Shown: piece after piece, positions 44,324 through 52,717 of the stretch
How the letters are laid out: every line of letters starts with the position of its first letter
Numbering within the stretch: position 1 is the stretch's first letter
Assembly: GCA_944384855.1 (NCBI GenBank)
Contig: CALWUY010000006.1
Location: forward strand, 1 to 64,000
Direction of reading: 5' to 3'
DNA length: 64,000 nucleotides
Source: an uncultured Clostridia bacterium
GTDB lineage: Bacteria > Bacillota > Clostridia > Oscillospirales > Acutalibacteraceae
The notes under the pieces: generated by a model
What the model was told of the DNA's origin: nothing
The model's input: the letters and a program-made list of their open reading frames with translations, nothing else
The model's database searches: none
Translations under genes and position numbers: made by a program

Positions 44324-46929
44324 GTGTGTTTTGTCCTTCCTATTATGTGATCCTGAAGTTCCGGAGACAAAAGATTGAATTTCTGGCTGAATCCGGAAAC
44401 TCTTACTGCCAGATTGTTGTATTTTTCAGGATGTTTTTTGGCTTCTATGAGGGTTTCGGCGTCTACTATATTGAATTGAACGTTGCAAAGCCCTTTTTTG
44501 CTCGCGGCAATCATAATATCGGTCAGTGTATCTATATTGCGGTCGCAGAAAAGCTTAGGATCGACCTCTACAATGGCGGAAGTAGTTCCCGGAGCGCGTT
44601 TAGTCGGGAGTTTGGCTATTGAATTGAGCAGAGCTGTCAGGCCGTTGAAATCACGCCCCTGCATTGACGAACAGCTGTATGCAAGCGGTTCGCCGCTGCG
44701 TCTGCCGTCAGGAGACGCAATACTTTCGTTGCCGTGGTCTATCATCCACAGGAATGTAAACGGCTGAGCGTGGAATGAAAGGTTGTATTTTTCCGATAAC
44801 TCATCAAGTATATCGCAGGATAAATTCATTATTTCTGCCGCTATATCGTCAACTTCCGAAATATCGTTTCCGTATTTAGGAGCTTTATTTATAAATTCCT
44901 GTCTTACCGCCTCATCGGGAAAATTATTTACAAGTATTTCCTTAAGCTGGTCAAGCGTGTATTTTTTATCCTCATAAATAAATTTGCGTATAACCGCCAG
45001 TGAATCGGCAAGATTGGGTATACCGCACAGCATTATCTGATAATAATCGTAAACTGCGCCGGCATCGTTAAAATCATGTCCGCTTTCAAGACAGCCTTCT
45101 GTCAGCAGGGACTTATACGGACGCGGCATGTGTATAACAGCGTATTCACGGCTCTTTTTTACCTGCGAGCATGTCAGATCCAAAAGCCGTCTCACCTGTT
45201 TCATTACAGCATTATAAAATGACTCATAAGTCTTGAAATTGTCGAGACTTCCGGTTTCTATACCCGGGAAGTAATCAGGATGCATCATGCTGTGACCGTT
45301 TCCGAATACATATTCCAATGCCTTGAGCATATTCATTTCTCCCGTTACGGCATGAGGATTTGATTTGCCCGGAATAACGGTTTCAACGCAGCCAATCTGT
45401 GTATAATTACAAGCGTCTTTAAACGCAATGCCTTTAGAAACAAGTGCCGGAATCATAACGTCATCATTAAAATAGAAAGGAACGCCTTTCTGAACGTGAC
45501 CGGTAACCTCCAGAGCGCGTCTTAAAAATTCTTTCTCGGTGTTTTCTGAGTACCGCACTGACAGGCAGCGTATAAATCCCAGCTGTTCCGTCACGTCGAG
45601 CATAAGATATGAAAGCTCATTTACATCTGAACTTCCGTCAGCCGAACTTCCCCCCACGCAGGATTGCTGAACGTCATAGTCACGGTATAATTTAATCCAC
45701 AGACAGCAAATAATTTCAAACGCTTCTTCTTTTGTTAAAATTCCTTTGTCTATATCCGCTTTATAATACGGATACAAAATCTGATCCAGTCTGCCTAACG
45801 AGTTTGCGTTAATATGGTCTTCCCATGTATTGAGAAGATGTGCGAATAATAATGACTGCACCGCTTCGGCAAAGTTACGCGCAGGATTTTTAGGTACGTT
45901 GCGGCAGGTGCTTATGATAAAGTCAAGGTCGGCAGAATTATATTCTTCATTTCCGCTCTGCTTTATTTTTTCAGCGGCATCGGCAAATTTATCGCCCATT
46001 TTCAAAGCAGCTGTGGTGAATTTTTTCATACCGTTATACATCGGAAGACTGCCGTTCTTTTTTTCCGCAGCCTCGATTTCCTTAAGTATTCCGCTGAAAC
46101 CGAGCCTCAGTACCTTTTCATACCCGATTACAGTGTGAGTATCGGCAATACATCTGCCGTTTCCGGCACGCTCCGCGTTGGCCTTCCATTCCGCTTCGGT
46201 AAACTCAACTACATAATCGGGAGTAGGATTTTTCGGAGGATTTCTTTTTATTTCAAAAAAGCGCTTGCCGTCTTCTTCCGAAATACCGTTGTCTCTTATA
46301 AGCGCCCAGCCCTCTTCCGTTTCTTCAGGCAGGCATAACTCTCCGTAATTGTCTTCGCCGTGATTGAAACCTACCAGCAATTCTCCCGGAATTATAACAG
46401 GCGTGAATTTTTCAATAATGCGTGTAATGCCTTCAGATATGACTTCAGTTGGGGTAAGCCCCGCTTCCATAGCGTCGGCAGCCCCTAATTCATAGTATAA
46501 ATTGCGCTGAATAGCATAATAACGCTGGTAATGCTTTTTATTTACTGCCTCATCGCGAAGAGCTGCGCAGCGGTCTGACAGTTGAATCATAGAAATTCTC
46601 CTCTTTTCGTAATATAAAAAGGCTTCTTTAGCCTGCTTTTTGTATTCGGTAGGTGAACAGCCGTATTCCTTTAAAAACGCTTTGTTGAATCCGCTCACAG
46701 TATCGTATCCGTAATCCATAGCCACGTCCTGTATCTTTTTACCCGACAGTATTTCCATTGCCGAAAGCTGTGTCCGATAGTGTCTGACGTATTCAACAAA
46801 GGTTTTTCCGGTAAAACTTTTGAACTTATCGCAAAAATACCACTTTGAATATCCGAATTTTTTCGCAACGTCAACTGCGGAAAGCGAAAGAGTAATATTA
46901 TTATGGATATATTTAAGGATATCGTTCAT
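44314..46929 (-). CDS. AraC-type DNA-binding domain fused to a glycyl radical enzyme
   Basis: Numbered from ATG 46929 (871 residues). Residues ~1-100 are a complete AraC/XylS DNA-binding domain with two helix-turn-helices (SLSAVDVAKKFGYSKWYFCDKF and KIQDVAMDYGYDTVSGFNKAF, ending GCSPTEYKKQ). Residues ~114-871 are a full glycyl radical enzyme with the dehydratase-type active site IGCVET (Cys514, Glu516) and the radical loop VRVSGFSQ (Gly846). The usual AraC effector domain is absent; the enzyme takes its place. It lacks the Cys-Cys pair of pyruvate formate-lyase, so a C-O cleaving (dehydratase-like) role is likely; substrate unknown. ATG 46929 has AGGAAGG 8 bases upstream. It is coupled to activase #1. 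Confidence 0.9.
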   Translation of the reverse strand: MNDILKYIHNNITLSLSAVDVAKKFGYSKWYFCDKFKSFTGKTFVEYVRHYRTQLSAMEILSGKKIQDVAMDYGYDTVSGFNKAFLKEYGCSPTEYKKQAKEAFLYYEKRRISMIQLSDRCAALRDEAVNKKHYQRYYAIQRNLYYELGAADAMEAGLTPTEVISEGITRIIEKFTPVIIPGELLVGFNHGEDNYGELCLPEETEEGWALIRDNGISEEDGKRFFEIKRNPPKNPTPDYVVEFTEAEWKANAERAGNGRCIADTHTVIGYEKVLRLGFSGILKEIEAAEKKNGSLPMYNGMKKFTTAALKMGDKFADAAEKIKQSGNEEYNSADLDFIISTCRNVPKNPARNFAEAVQSLLFAHLLNTWEDHINANSLGRLDQILYPYYKADIDKGILTKEEAFEIICCLWIKLYRDYDVQQSCVGGSSADGSSDVNELSYLMLDVTEQLGFIRCLSVRYSENTEKEFLRRALEVTGHVQKGVPFYFNDDVMIPALVSKGIAFKDACNYTQIGCVETVIPGKSNPHAVTGEMNMLKALEYVFGNGHSMMHPDYFPGIETGSLDNFKTYESFYNAVMKQVRRLLDLTCSQVKKSREYAVIHMPRPYKSLLTEGCLESGHDFNDAGAVYDYYQIMLCGIPNLADSLAVIRKFIYEDKKYTLDQLKEILVNNFPDEAVRQEFINKAPKYGNDISEVDDIAAEIMNLSCDILDELSEKYNLSFHAQPFTFLWMIDHGNESIASPDGRRSGEPLAYSCSSMQGRDFNGLTALLNSIAKLPTKRAPGTTSAIVEVDPKLFCDRNIDTLTDIMIAASKKGLCNVQFNIVDAETLIEAKKHPEKYNNLAVRVSGFSQKFNLLSPELQDHIIGRTKHTCL
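46588..46604 (-). promoter_or_regulatory. Strong internal ribosome binding site and ATG at the AraC-GRE junction
   Basis: On the minus strand AGAGGAGA (46604-46597) stands 6 bases before an in-frame ATG (46590-46588) that begins MIQLSDRCAALRDEAV, exactly at the end of the AraC domain and start of the GRE part. Translation from here gives a 758-residue stand-alone GRE (44314-46590) with the radical loop and active-site Cys (Cys401, Gly733 in that numbering). The site is better than most start sites in the window. Confidence 0.75.
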
Positions 46930-46958
46930 AAAATTCACCTTCCTGTACTAACAAAAAA

Positions 46959-46967
46959 ATTATATCA
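46959..46967 (-). promoter_or_regulatory. Extended -10 promoter element before the AraC-GRE gene
   Basis: On the minus strand TTGTGATATAAT ends at 46959: a perfect TATAAT with TG one base upstream (TGATATAAT). No good -35 is visible, as expected for an activator-dependent or extended -10 promoter. It lies 30 bases before ATG 46929 and would give the AraC-GRE gene its own transcription within the operon. Confidence 0.55.
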
Positions 46968-47004
46968 CAAAGATTTCAAATGTTCTATTCCAAAGTTGCG
47001 GAAA

Positions 47005-48066
47005 TTACTTTTTCGGCGGAAGACAGCATATAAACGTTATTTCCGAATCGGTTTTGATTTTAGTTTTTTCGGCAGAGCAGGGCAGCAGAAAATAATCTCC
47101 TCTTTTGATTTTTCTGTTCATTCCTCCGCAGATGATTTCTCCGTCCCCCTCAGTGACTACGTAGACCGCCGGCTTTTCGGTTAAAATGGCTGAGCTTTCA
47201 GATATTTTGTATCTTTTTACGGCGAAACATGGAGTATCGTCATAAGTAATAAGATTTTCGGTTTTCACTCCGTTTTCCGATGACACTAAAACAGGAGTTT
47301 TCCTGCCCTTCTTAACAGCGTCCTCTCCGAAAGTATCATAATCAAAAACCGTAAGCGCGGTATCCTTGTCAAGGCCTATGTACATTTCTTTTTCATCCAA
47401 AAGATAATCGCCGCAGTAATATTCCGGCTGAATGGTGAAATCGGTCGGTTCCTGAATTTCTAAAATAAGGCAGCCCTTTCCTATTGCATGAACCATTTTT
47501 GCCGGTACGAAAAAAACGTCGCCTTTCTTTACGGGAACACGGTTGAGTAATTTCTCCATTGCCGTTTTATCAGTTTTGCTGCTGTTTACAGCTAATCTGA
47601 ATTCGTCAGGTGATATTTTCTCTTTGAATCCGAAATAAATGCAGGCGTCAGGTCTGGTATCAAGTATTATCCAGCTTTCCGCCTTGCCGTAATCGCTGTT
47701 GAAATATTTGCGTGAGAACGCTTTGTCGGGATGCGCCTGTACCGGAAGTCTGACCGCGCTGTCGAGTACCTTAGTCAAAACGCCGAAGGAATCCCTGTTT
47801 CCTAAAATATTTGATTTGTATTCTTCTATAAGCGTATCTAGCCGGATATCAGTATCTTTTATCACAGAAATCCCTTCGGATTGGCATTTGGGAGTTTTAT
47901 TTATTGCCTTCACAGTAGATGCTACCCATTCTTCCGGTTCAAATCCGTCGACTGAACTGTCACCGAAAAACTCAGAAAACAGCGCGCCTCCCGTATATAC
48001 TCTGCCTACTCGGTTTTTTTCAAAAAAAAGAGGATATTTTACAAGTTCTTTTAAATTTTCGTCCAT
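47005..48066 (-). CDS. Type I phosphomannose isomerase (ManA-like)
   Basis: Zinc-dependent cupin isomerase interconverting an aldose-6-phosphate and a ketose-6-phosphate, normally mannose-6-P and fructose-6-P. Zinc ligands are visible as Gln110 and His112 (VQAHPDK), Glu130 (KAESWII) and His193 (MVHAIGKG). ILEIQEPTDFTIQPEYY follows. Length 353 fits the shorter Firmicutes type. It is in the operon between the kinase (9 bases) and the AraC-GRE (75 bases). In this setting it may act on an unusual sugar phosphate rather than mannose-6-P; inference. Confidence 0.88.
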   Translation of the reverse strand: MDENLKELVKYPLFFEKNRVGRVYTGGALFSEFFGDSSVDGFEPEEWVASTVKAINKTPKCQSEGISVIKDTDIRLDTLIEEYKSNILGNRDSFGVLTKVLDSAVRLPVQAHPDKAFSRKYFNSDYGKAESWIILDTRPDACIYFGFKEKISPDEFRLAVNSSKTDKTAMEKLLNRVPVKKGDVFFVPAKMVHAIGKGCLILEIQEPTDFTIQPEYYCGDYLLDEKEMYIGLDKDTALTVFDYDTFGEDAVKKGRKTPVLVSSENGVKTENLITYDDTPCFAVKRYKISESSAILTEKPAVYVVTEGDGEIICGGMNRKIKRGDYFLLPCSAEKTKIKTDSEITFICCLPPKK

Positions 48067-48075
48067 TTACTTCAC

Positions 48076-49440
48076 CTATTCACAGTATTTTATGAGTTTC
48101 TGCGCGGATTGTATACTATCAAATACACCTGACGCGCAAAGCGCAAACAATGAGGCGCCGAAAGCGGCCTCTTCGTTGTTTGCAGACATTTTAACGGGCA
48201 TTTGAAATATTTTTTCAAATCTGCGCCTGAGAGCCGGATTAAACCGCAGGCCGTTTCCTGAACCTATCAGACAGGTATGCCTTTTCTCCGTATTACCGCT
48301 GATTTTATCATACATTTCTTTGAGTTCATTGGCTATTCCGCACATAACTCCGTCGCAAAGATTTCTCACAGTAAGGTTTTCGGACGATATATTGGTTATA
48401 CTTCCGCGTTTTTCCGGGTCAGCTCTTGTGCCGCTGAAAGCGGTATCCACAATAAGCGGGTTTTGAATTTCGTCATCATAATTTTCCATAAGTTTATCCA
48501 TGGCGGCGTAAGCGCTTTCAACACAAATCCCGGTAACCGTGCAGGCGGTTTCTCTTAAAAACCTTTCCAGTACCGCATACGCTCTTCCGCCTGCCAACGC
48601 TGAACCTGCCAGAATATATTTACCGTCAATCAAAGGCCGGCAGTCAATAGTCTTATCGTCGGGCGGAGTATCTGTAAGGCAGGAAATTTGACTGCCTGTA
48701 CCTACATTTACGAGTATGCTCTTATCCATATCTGAAACCGATCCCAAAAAGCTTGCCTGGTTGTCGCCTATAGCTAACGCTACCGGTATTCCGTTATAAT
48801 ATCCGAGAATTTCCGTATTGCCTGAAATCTCCGGAAATAAAGAATAATCCAGTCCCAGATTTTCTACGGCGCTTCTGTCAAAAGCGTTGTCTTTTATTTT
48901 GTAAAGACCGAAACTTGCCGCGTCTGACGGATGGACAATCGGCTTTGTTCTGCCGCACAGTGTCATGGCGGCAAGATCGTGAATAGTACAGAATGTAACT
49001 GCGTCTTCAGGTATCAATCCTTTTTGGAAATCATAAAAAAGCGTTACGGCGCCGTACCCGGAAGCTAATGGGTACCCTGACTTTTCAGTCATATATTCAG
49101 CGTAGGTTTTCCCGTCTCTGAAAGGAAGATTTCCTCGCTCATCCTGCCAGATTTTAAGTTCACTTGCAGGTTTTCCGTCTTTGTTCAGATAAACTATACC
49201 GTGCATCTGTCCTGTGATTCCGATGCTTGCTACAGGCAGATTTTCGGATAACAGCATATCGGTCGCTTCTTTCAGAATACAAAGAAGTCTTTTGGGGTCC
49301 TGTATTTTTTCCCATTTGTTTTCGGTTTCGATGAAGCTGTCATTATCAAGCGTAACAGATTTAATGATTTCGCCGTCAGCGGCATTGTGAAGCAGTCCGC
49401 AGACCGAAGTGGTTCCTATGTCTAAGCCTATTGAATACAT
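48076..49440 (-). CDS. FGGY-family carbohydrate kinase (sedoheptulokinase-like)
   Basis: ATP-dependent kinase of ketoses, alditols or related polyols. The N-terminal phosphate loop GLDIGTTSVCGLL lies at ~5-17; GITGQMHGIVYLNKDGKP, WQDERGN and IHDLAAMTLCGRTKP form the substrate half; LVNVGTGSQISCL and LIGSGNGLRFNPALRRRFEKIF the nucleotide half. The general pattern is closest to sedoheptulokinase-like members rather than xylulokinase or glycerol kinase, but I cannot fix the substrate. Length 454 is normal. It lies 9 bases after GRE #2 and 9 before manA. It likely primes the sugar that the locus degrades. Confidence 0.88.
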   Translation of the reverse strand: MYSIGLDIGTTSVCGLLHNAADGEIIKSVTLDNDSFIETENKWEKIQDPKRLLCILKEATDMLLSENLPVASIGITGQMHGIVYLNKDGKPASELKIWQDERGNLPFRDGKTYAEYMTEKSGYPLASGYGAVTLFYDFQKGLIPEDAVTFCTIHDLAAMTLCGRTKPIVHPSDAASFGLYKIKDNAFDRSAVENLGLDYSLFPEISGNTEILGYYNGIPVALAIGDNQASFLGSVSDMDKSILVNVGTGSQISCLTDTPPDDKTIDCRPLIDGKYILAGSALAGGRAYAVLERFLRETACTVTGICVESAYAAMDKLMENYDDEIQNPLIVDTAFSGTRADPEKRGSITNISSENLTVRNLCDGVMCGIANELKEMYDKISGNTEKRHTCLIGSGNGLRFNPALRRRFEKIFQMPVKMSANNEEAAFGASLFALCASGVFDSIQSAQKLIKYCE

Positions 49441-49449
49441 TTGATCACC

Positions 49450-51819
49450 TTACATTTGTGTTGAACCGGGGTCCAGTCTTTTTATGATGTCTTGCTGAAT
49501 AGCAGGGGAAAGATCCAGAAAGTTTACGAATGTGCCGTGAATCCTCATAATATAAACCCCCGAAGGAGCATATTTTTCAGGCTCTGCTAAAACTTTCCGC
49601 AGTGTATCCGGCGTAGTCACGTTGACATACAGATAAAACGGAGATACGCGGTCTTTTAATTCGGGATTGAAAAACAGCGGTTTTATAATGCGTTTTGCAA
49701 AATCCGCTCCTTTTCCTTCAAAGGTATCTGCGGTAAAGTATTTAGGGTCTATTCCTAAATGAGAAGCGTATCCGCCGTCCATTTTATCAAACGGCAGTTT
49801 CATATTGGAAAGCATTCTGAATCCCATTCCGGAAGCTGCGTCTCCGTAGAGAGGATCGACGCCGTAGTTTAACTGTTCGCGTGCTTTTCTTCCGTCGGGA
49901 GTGGCGGCAACCCAATATCCGTAGGTCAAATGCGTGGTAGGACTTGACCAGTCAGCCCTGAAAGGATTGCCGAGATAATTTTTATGGGATGTTACTATAT
50001 CCGAAACCTTTGCCGCAATTTCCGCCGCTTCGCTGTCAACCGACGCAATATTGTTTCCGAATTTCGGACAGCTTTTCAGGAATGCGTGAAGCTCTTCATA
50101 ACCTTCAAAATTGTTCTGCAGTGCGGATATAAGATTATCCGCGTCCTGAGGTCTTTCTGAAAGCAGTCTGTCGATAGCAATAAAAGAGTCAGCCAATACG
50201 CTGAGCCCGTGTATAAGACAGCCGCTTCCGTTGTATTTGGTGCCCTGATGTGATATATCACGCATATCATATCCGGTTTGCACACCGCCCATAAACACGC
50301 TTAAAAACGGAACGGGAAGTTCGCTTACCGCCGCTGAGGCGGCGTTAGCCGCATCGCACATTATATCTGTGTAATGTCCGCAGGCTTGATAGAAAATTTC
50401 GCGTATATTTCTTAACAGCGATATATTGTCTTTGGTTTCACTCTTTTCTATCGTCTTACCGGTTATCATTGATTTGCCGCCGTTTAAACATAACTCCAAA
50501 ATTTTAGGCATATTAAGCCAGCTGTTTGTTGTGTTGCCGTTGTCCCTGCCCATAATAAGCGGTTCCTGACATCCGGCTACAGAGTAATCCGCTAAATCGC
50601 AGGTTTCTACTCCGCGGTTTTTAAGAACGGCAAATACCGAATCGTCGTTAAAGAGTGAAGGGGTGAGCACGCCCGGAGAGAAGAAAAATCTTCCCAATTC
50701 TTCATACAGCTTTTCCGGAGTGCTTTTATGGAGCTTGACTGACAGTATTGGCTGAGGAAGATTCATATCAAAGTAAGCGTCCAAAAGCGCATACGACGTC
50801 TCGTTTGTCAGGTCGCTTCCGGCTGTGTCTTTTCCGGATATAATGAGATTTTGAGAGATAGCCCAGCTCCTGTCTCCTACATTGAAAAATACAAGAAAAT
50901 GCTTTAAAAGCGCTGCGGCGTCTTCTCTTGAAAGATTGTCTTTTTCTCTGTAAGGCTCAAAAATACGGTCTGCGTTTCCTACAGAAAACGCAAACGGATT
51001 GGGAGCCTGCTCAAGACACATAATTTCCCATAAAAGCATATAGCTCTGTATTGCCTCGAACAAGCTTTCGCAGGGATAAAGCGGAACCTTGCGAAGCGTT
51101 TTTTCAAGATTAAGATACTGTTTTTTCTTTTCTCCTGCCGCATTTTCGGCTTTTTCTGCTGCTATATCAGCGTATCTGCCGCTTAAAATTACCGCGCAGT
51201 TCAGTGCGGTTTTCAAAGCCTTGAAATTTTCTTTTTTTGTTTCATCGGTTTCGGTATTTGACTTTATTTCGAGTTCTTCAAGTATAGGCTTTATACCGTA
51301 TTTCAGCGCTGGACGGAAATCGGGTATGATATGTCCGGTTACCTGTTCAATAAAGAAGGCTACCTCTTCGGTGTATTTTTCATACTTGTCATACATCGCT
51401 GTAAGCGAGCGGATATACTCTGTATTTTTTGTATATTCACGCACTCTGTCTATACGCTCGCGGGTAAATTCTTCATTAGGTTCAATGTCGTTGTAAACAG
51501 CGGTAGGATCGCAGTATCCGGAAAATGTTTCCACTTCGAACGCCGGATTTATAAGCGCATAGCTTCTTGCAAACGCGTCAGACTGGCTTCCGGCAAAAAC
51601 TGCGTTGTCGGATATTGAAAGAGGCAGATGTGTGATAATTGCCTCCAATTCTTTTGCGGCGCGCATCTCTTTTGACAGACCTTCAAATTCCTGCTGTCTG
51701 TCGCATACGATTTCGCGCGCTAAAAACCAGCCGTCAACCCGTTTTTTCGCTCTTTCTTCTTTAAAAAGTTTCTTAGCCGATTCTGTGACGCTTTGTGAGT
51801 TGTACAGATTATTATACAT
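49450..51819 (-). CDS. Glycyl radical enzyme #2 with atypical radical loop
   Basis: A 789-residue glycyl radical enzyme. The active-site loop is SVAGCQEPLIMG (Cys417, Glu419), so it is neither a pyruvate formate-lyase (no Cys-Cys) nor the common GCVE form. Near the C-terminus the radical loop reads IMRIHGTFVNFLDL with Gly762; the residue after the glycine is Thr, while most family members have Tyr, Phe or Trp there. ATPDGRKAREQL and PFFVN-like LYVNVTTPDTL near residues 639 and 730 are typical of the fold. It shares little with the GRE part of 44314-46929. Next to activase #2 (18-base gap) and the kinase. Substrate unknown. Confidence 0.88.
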   Translation of the reverse strand: MYNNLYNSQSVTESAKKLFKEERAKKRVDGWFLAREIVCDRQQEFEGLSKEMRAAKELEAIITHLPLSISDNAVFAGSQSDAFARSYALINPAFEVETFSGYCDPTAVYNDIEPNEEFTRERIDRVREYTKNTEYIRSLTAMYDKYEKYTEEVAFFIEQVTGHIIPDFRPALKYGIKPILEELEIKSNTETDETKKENFKALKTALNCAVILSGRYADIAAEKAENAAGEKKKQYLNLEKTLRKVPLYPCESLFEAIQSYMLLWEIMCLEQAPNPFAFSVGNADRIFEPYREKDNLSREDAAALLKHFLVFFNVGDRSWAISQNLIISGKDTAGSDLTNETSYALLDAYFDMNLPQPILSVKLHKSTPEKLYEELGRFFFSPGVLTPSLFNDDSVFAVLKNRGVETCDLADYSVAGCQEPLIMGRDNGNTTNSWLNMPKILELCLNGGKSMITGKTIEKSETKDNISLLRNIREIFYQACGHYTDIMCDAANAASAAVSELPVPFLSVFMGGVQTGYDMRDISHQGTKYNGSGCLIHGLSVLADSFIAIDRLLSERPQDADNLISALQNNFEGYEELHAFLKSCPKFGNNIASVDSEAAEIAAKVSDIVTSHKNYLGNPFRADWSSPTTHLTYGYWVAATPDGRKAREQLNYGVDPLYGDAASGMGFRMLSNMKLPFDKMDGGYASHLGIDPKYFTADTFEGKGADFAKRIIKPLFFNPELKDRVSPFYLYVNVTTPDTLRKVLAEPEKYAPSGVYIMRIHGTFVNFLDLSPAIQQDIIKRLDPGSTQM

Positions 51820-51837
51820 AAGTATTCTCCTTTACTG

Positions 51838-52563
51838 TTATGTTCTTACGGTTTTGTGACCTATATCTTTAATTTTATTTTCAAAGTTTATACGGATTTC
51901 TTCTGATACAAACCCGTCTTTCACTGTATATTCAAGACCGCATTTTTTCCATTTGTCTTTACCGTATTCGTGATATTTCAACAGTTCAATGCGGGTATTG
52001 TCTTTGTTTACCGTCTGAAAAAATTCTAAAAACTCTTCAATGGTTTTTTCATCGGTATTAAAACCGTTTATCAGCGGAATACGGATCAGCAACTCTTTTC
52101 CACTGTTTGAGGCAAGCATAATATTTTCTTTGATAATTTGATTTGAAATTCCGGTTATTTTCCTGTGTTTGTCACTGTCAGGATGTTTAAAGTCCATTAT
52201 AATATAATCTAATAATGGTATAAGTTTAAAAAAACTTTTGTATGTACCGTTGGTTTCAATCGCCGTCGAGATATTGTTATCTAAAAGCCTTTTAAGCGTT
52301 TCTGCAAGCGGCTCAGCCTGCAAAGTACATTCTCCTCCGGTAAAAGTAACTCCTCCGTTTTCAAAAAACATCGCTTTACAGCTTAAAGCCTCTTCGGTTA
52401 TTTGCTCAGGCGACGCCGTATAGTATTCTCCGCCGCAGCCCATACCCTCAGGATTGGAACACCAGGGACAATGCATATTGCAGCCGAAGAGATGATATAC
52501 AAGTCTGTTTCCCGGGCCGTCCTGCGAAAAATTAAAACCTTTCTGAAAAATTTTGAGTTCCAT
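51838..52563 (-). CDS. Glycyl-radical enzyme activating protein (radical SAM, short form) #2
   Basis: Radical-SAM activase, presumably for GRE #2 immediately downstream. The cluster motif is CNMHCPWCSNPEG near residues 27-39, and GGVTFTGGECTLQAEPL the SAM region. Unlike activase #1, it has no ferredoxin insert after the cluster motif (only a short GGEYYT stretch), so at 241 residues it resembles pyruvate formate-lyase activase in size. ATG 52563 was chosen; the GTG at 52572 lies in the ribosome binding site. First gene of the minus-strand GRE operon, downstream of the palindrome at 52580-52606. Confidence 0.9.
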   Translation of the reverse strand: MELKIFQKGFNFSQDGPGNRLVYHLFGCNMHCPWCSNPEGMGCGGEYYTASPEQITEEALSCKAMFFENGGVTFTGGECTLQAEPLAETLKRLLDNNISTAIETNGTYKSFFKLIPLLDYIIMDFKHPDSDKHRKITGISNQIIKENIMLASNSGKELLIRIPLINGFNTDEKTIEEFLEFFQTVNKDNTRIELLKYHEYGKDKWKKCGLEYTVKDGFVSEEIRINFENKIKDIGHKTVRT

Positions 52564-52579
52564 AAAATTCACCTTTTAT

Positions 52580-52608
52580 TAATTAGTTTTAGTCGTGAAC
52601 TAATTATA
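52580..52608 (-). promoter_or_regulatory. Palindromic operator (ROK/XylR-like) overlapping the GRE operon promoter
   Basis: TAATTAGTT (52580-52588), 9 bases, AACTAATTA (52598-52606): a perfect inverted repeat. Its TTAGTT...AACTAA arms resemble Bacillus XylR operators, and XylR is a ROK regulator. A minus-strand TATAAT (52608-52603) overlaps the right arm; its -35 is poor. The repeat lies between the promoter and the start of activase #2, so a bound repressor would block the operon. A ROK gene diverges from this region. Confidence 0.65.
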
Positions 52609-52669
52609 AGTATATTATGCAATATATTTTGCTTAAATGCAAGAGTTTTTTTAAAATACTGTATTTTTG

Positions 52670-52698
52670 TTGACCTGTATATTGAAAAATAGTATAAT
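52670..52698 (+). promoter_or_regulatory. Sigma-A-type promoter of the ROK regulator gene
   Basis: TTGACC (52670-52675), 17-base spacer, TATAAT (52693-52698). Predicted start about 52705, close before the likely start codon of the ROK gene, so the leader would be very short. Confidence 0.75.
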
Positions 52699-52717
52699 TT
52701 AACAGGTTAAGAGAAAA

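Noticed and set aside
51089..51496. Antisense ORF within GRE 2, and similar long opposite-strand frames across mutS, mutL, tex and the capEFG genes
   Set aside because: They lie wholly inside strongly supported genes, have no start signals and give low-complexity Ser/Phe-rich or otherwise unrelated sequences.
43406..51819. Reading the two GREs as pyruvate formate-lyases with their activases
   Set aside because: Pyruvate formate-lyase has two adjacent active-site cysteines. Both proteins have a single Cys followed one residue later by Glu (GCVE, GCQE), as in other GRE classes.
49450..51819. Sulfonate-cleaving GRE (isethionate or DHPS lyase type)
   Set aside because: No sulfite-handling, aldehyde dehydrogenase or microcompartment genes are nearby, while sugar kinase and isomerase genes are. 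Sequence memory alone cannot exclude it.
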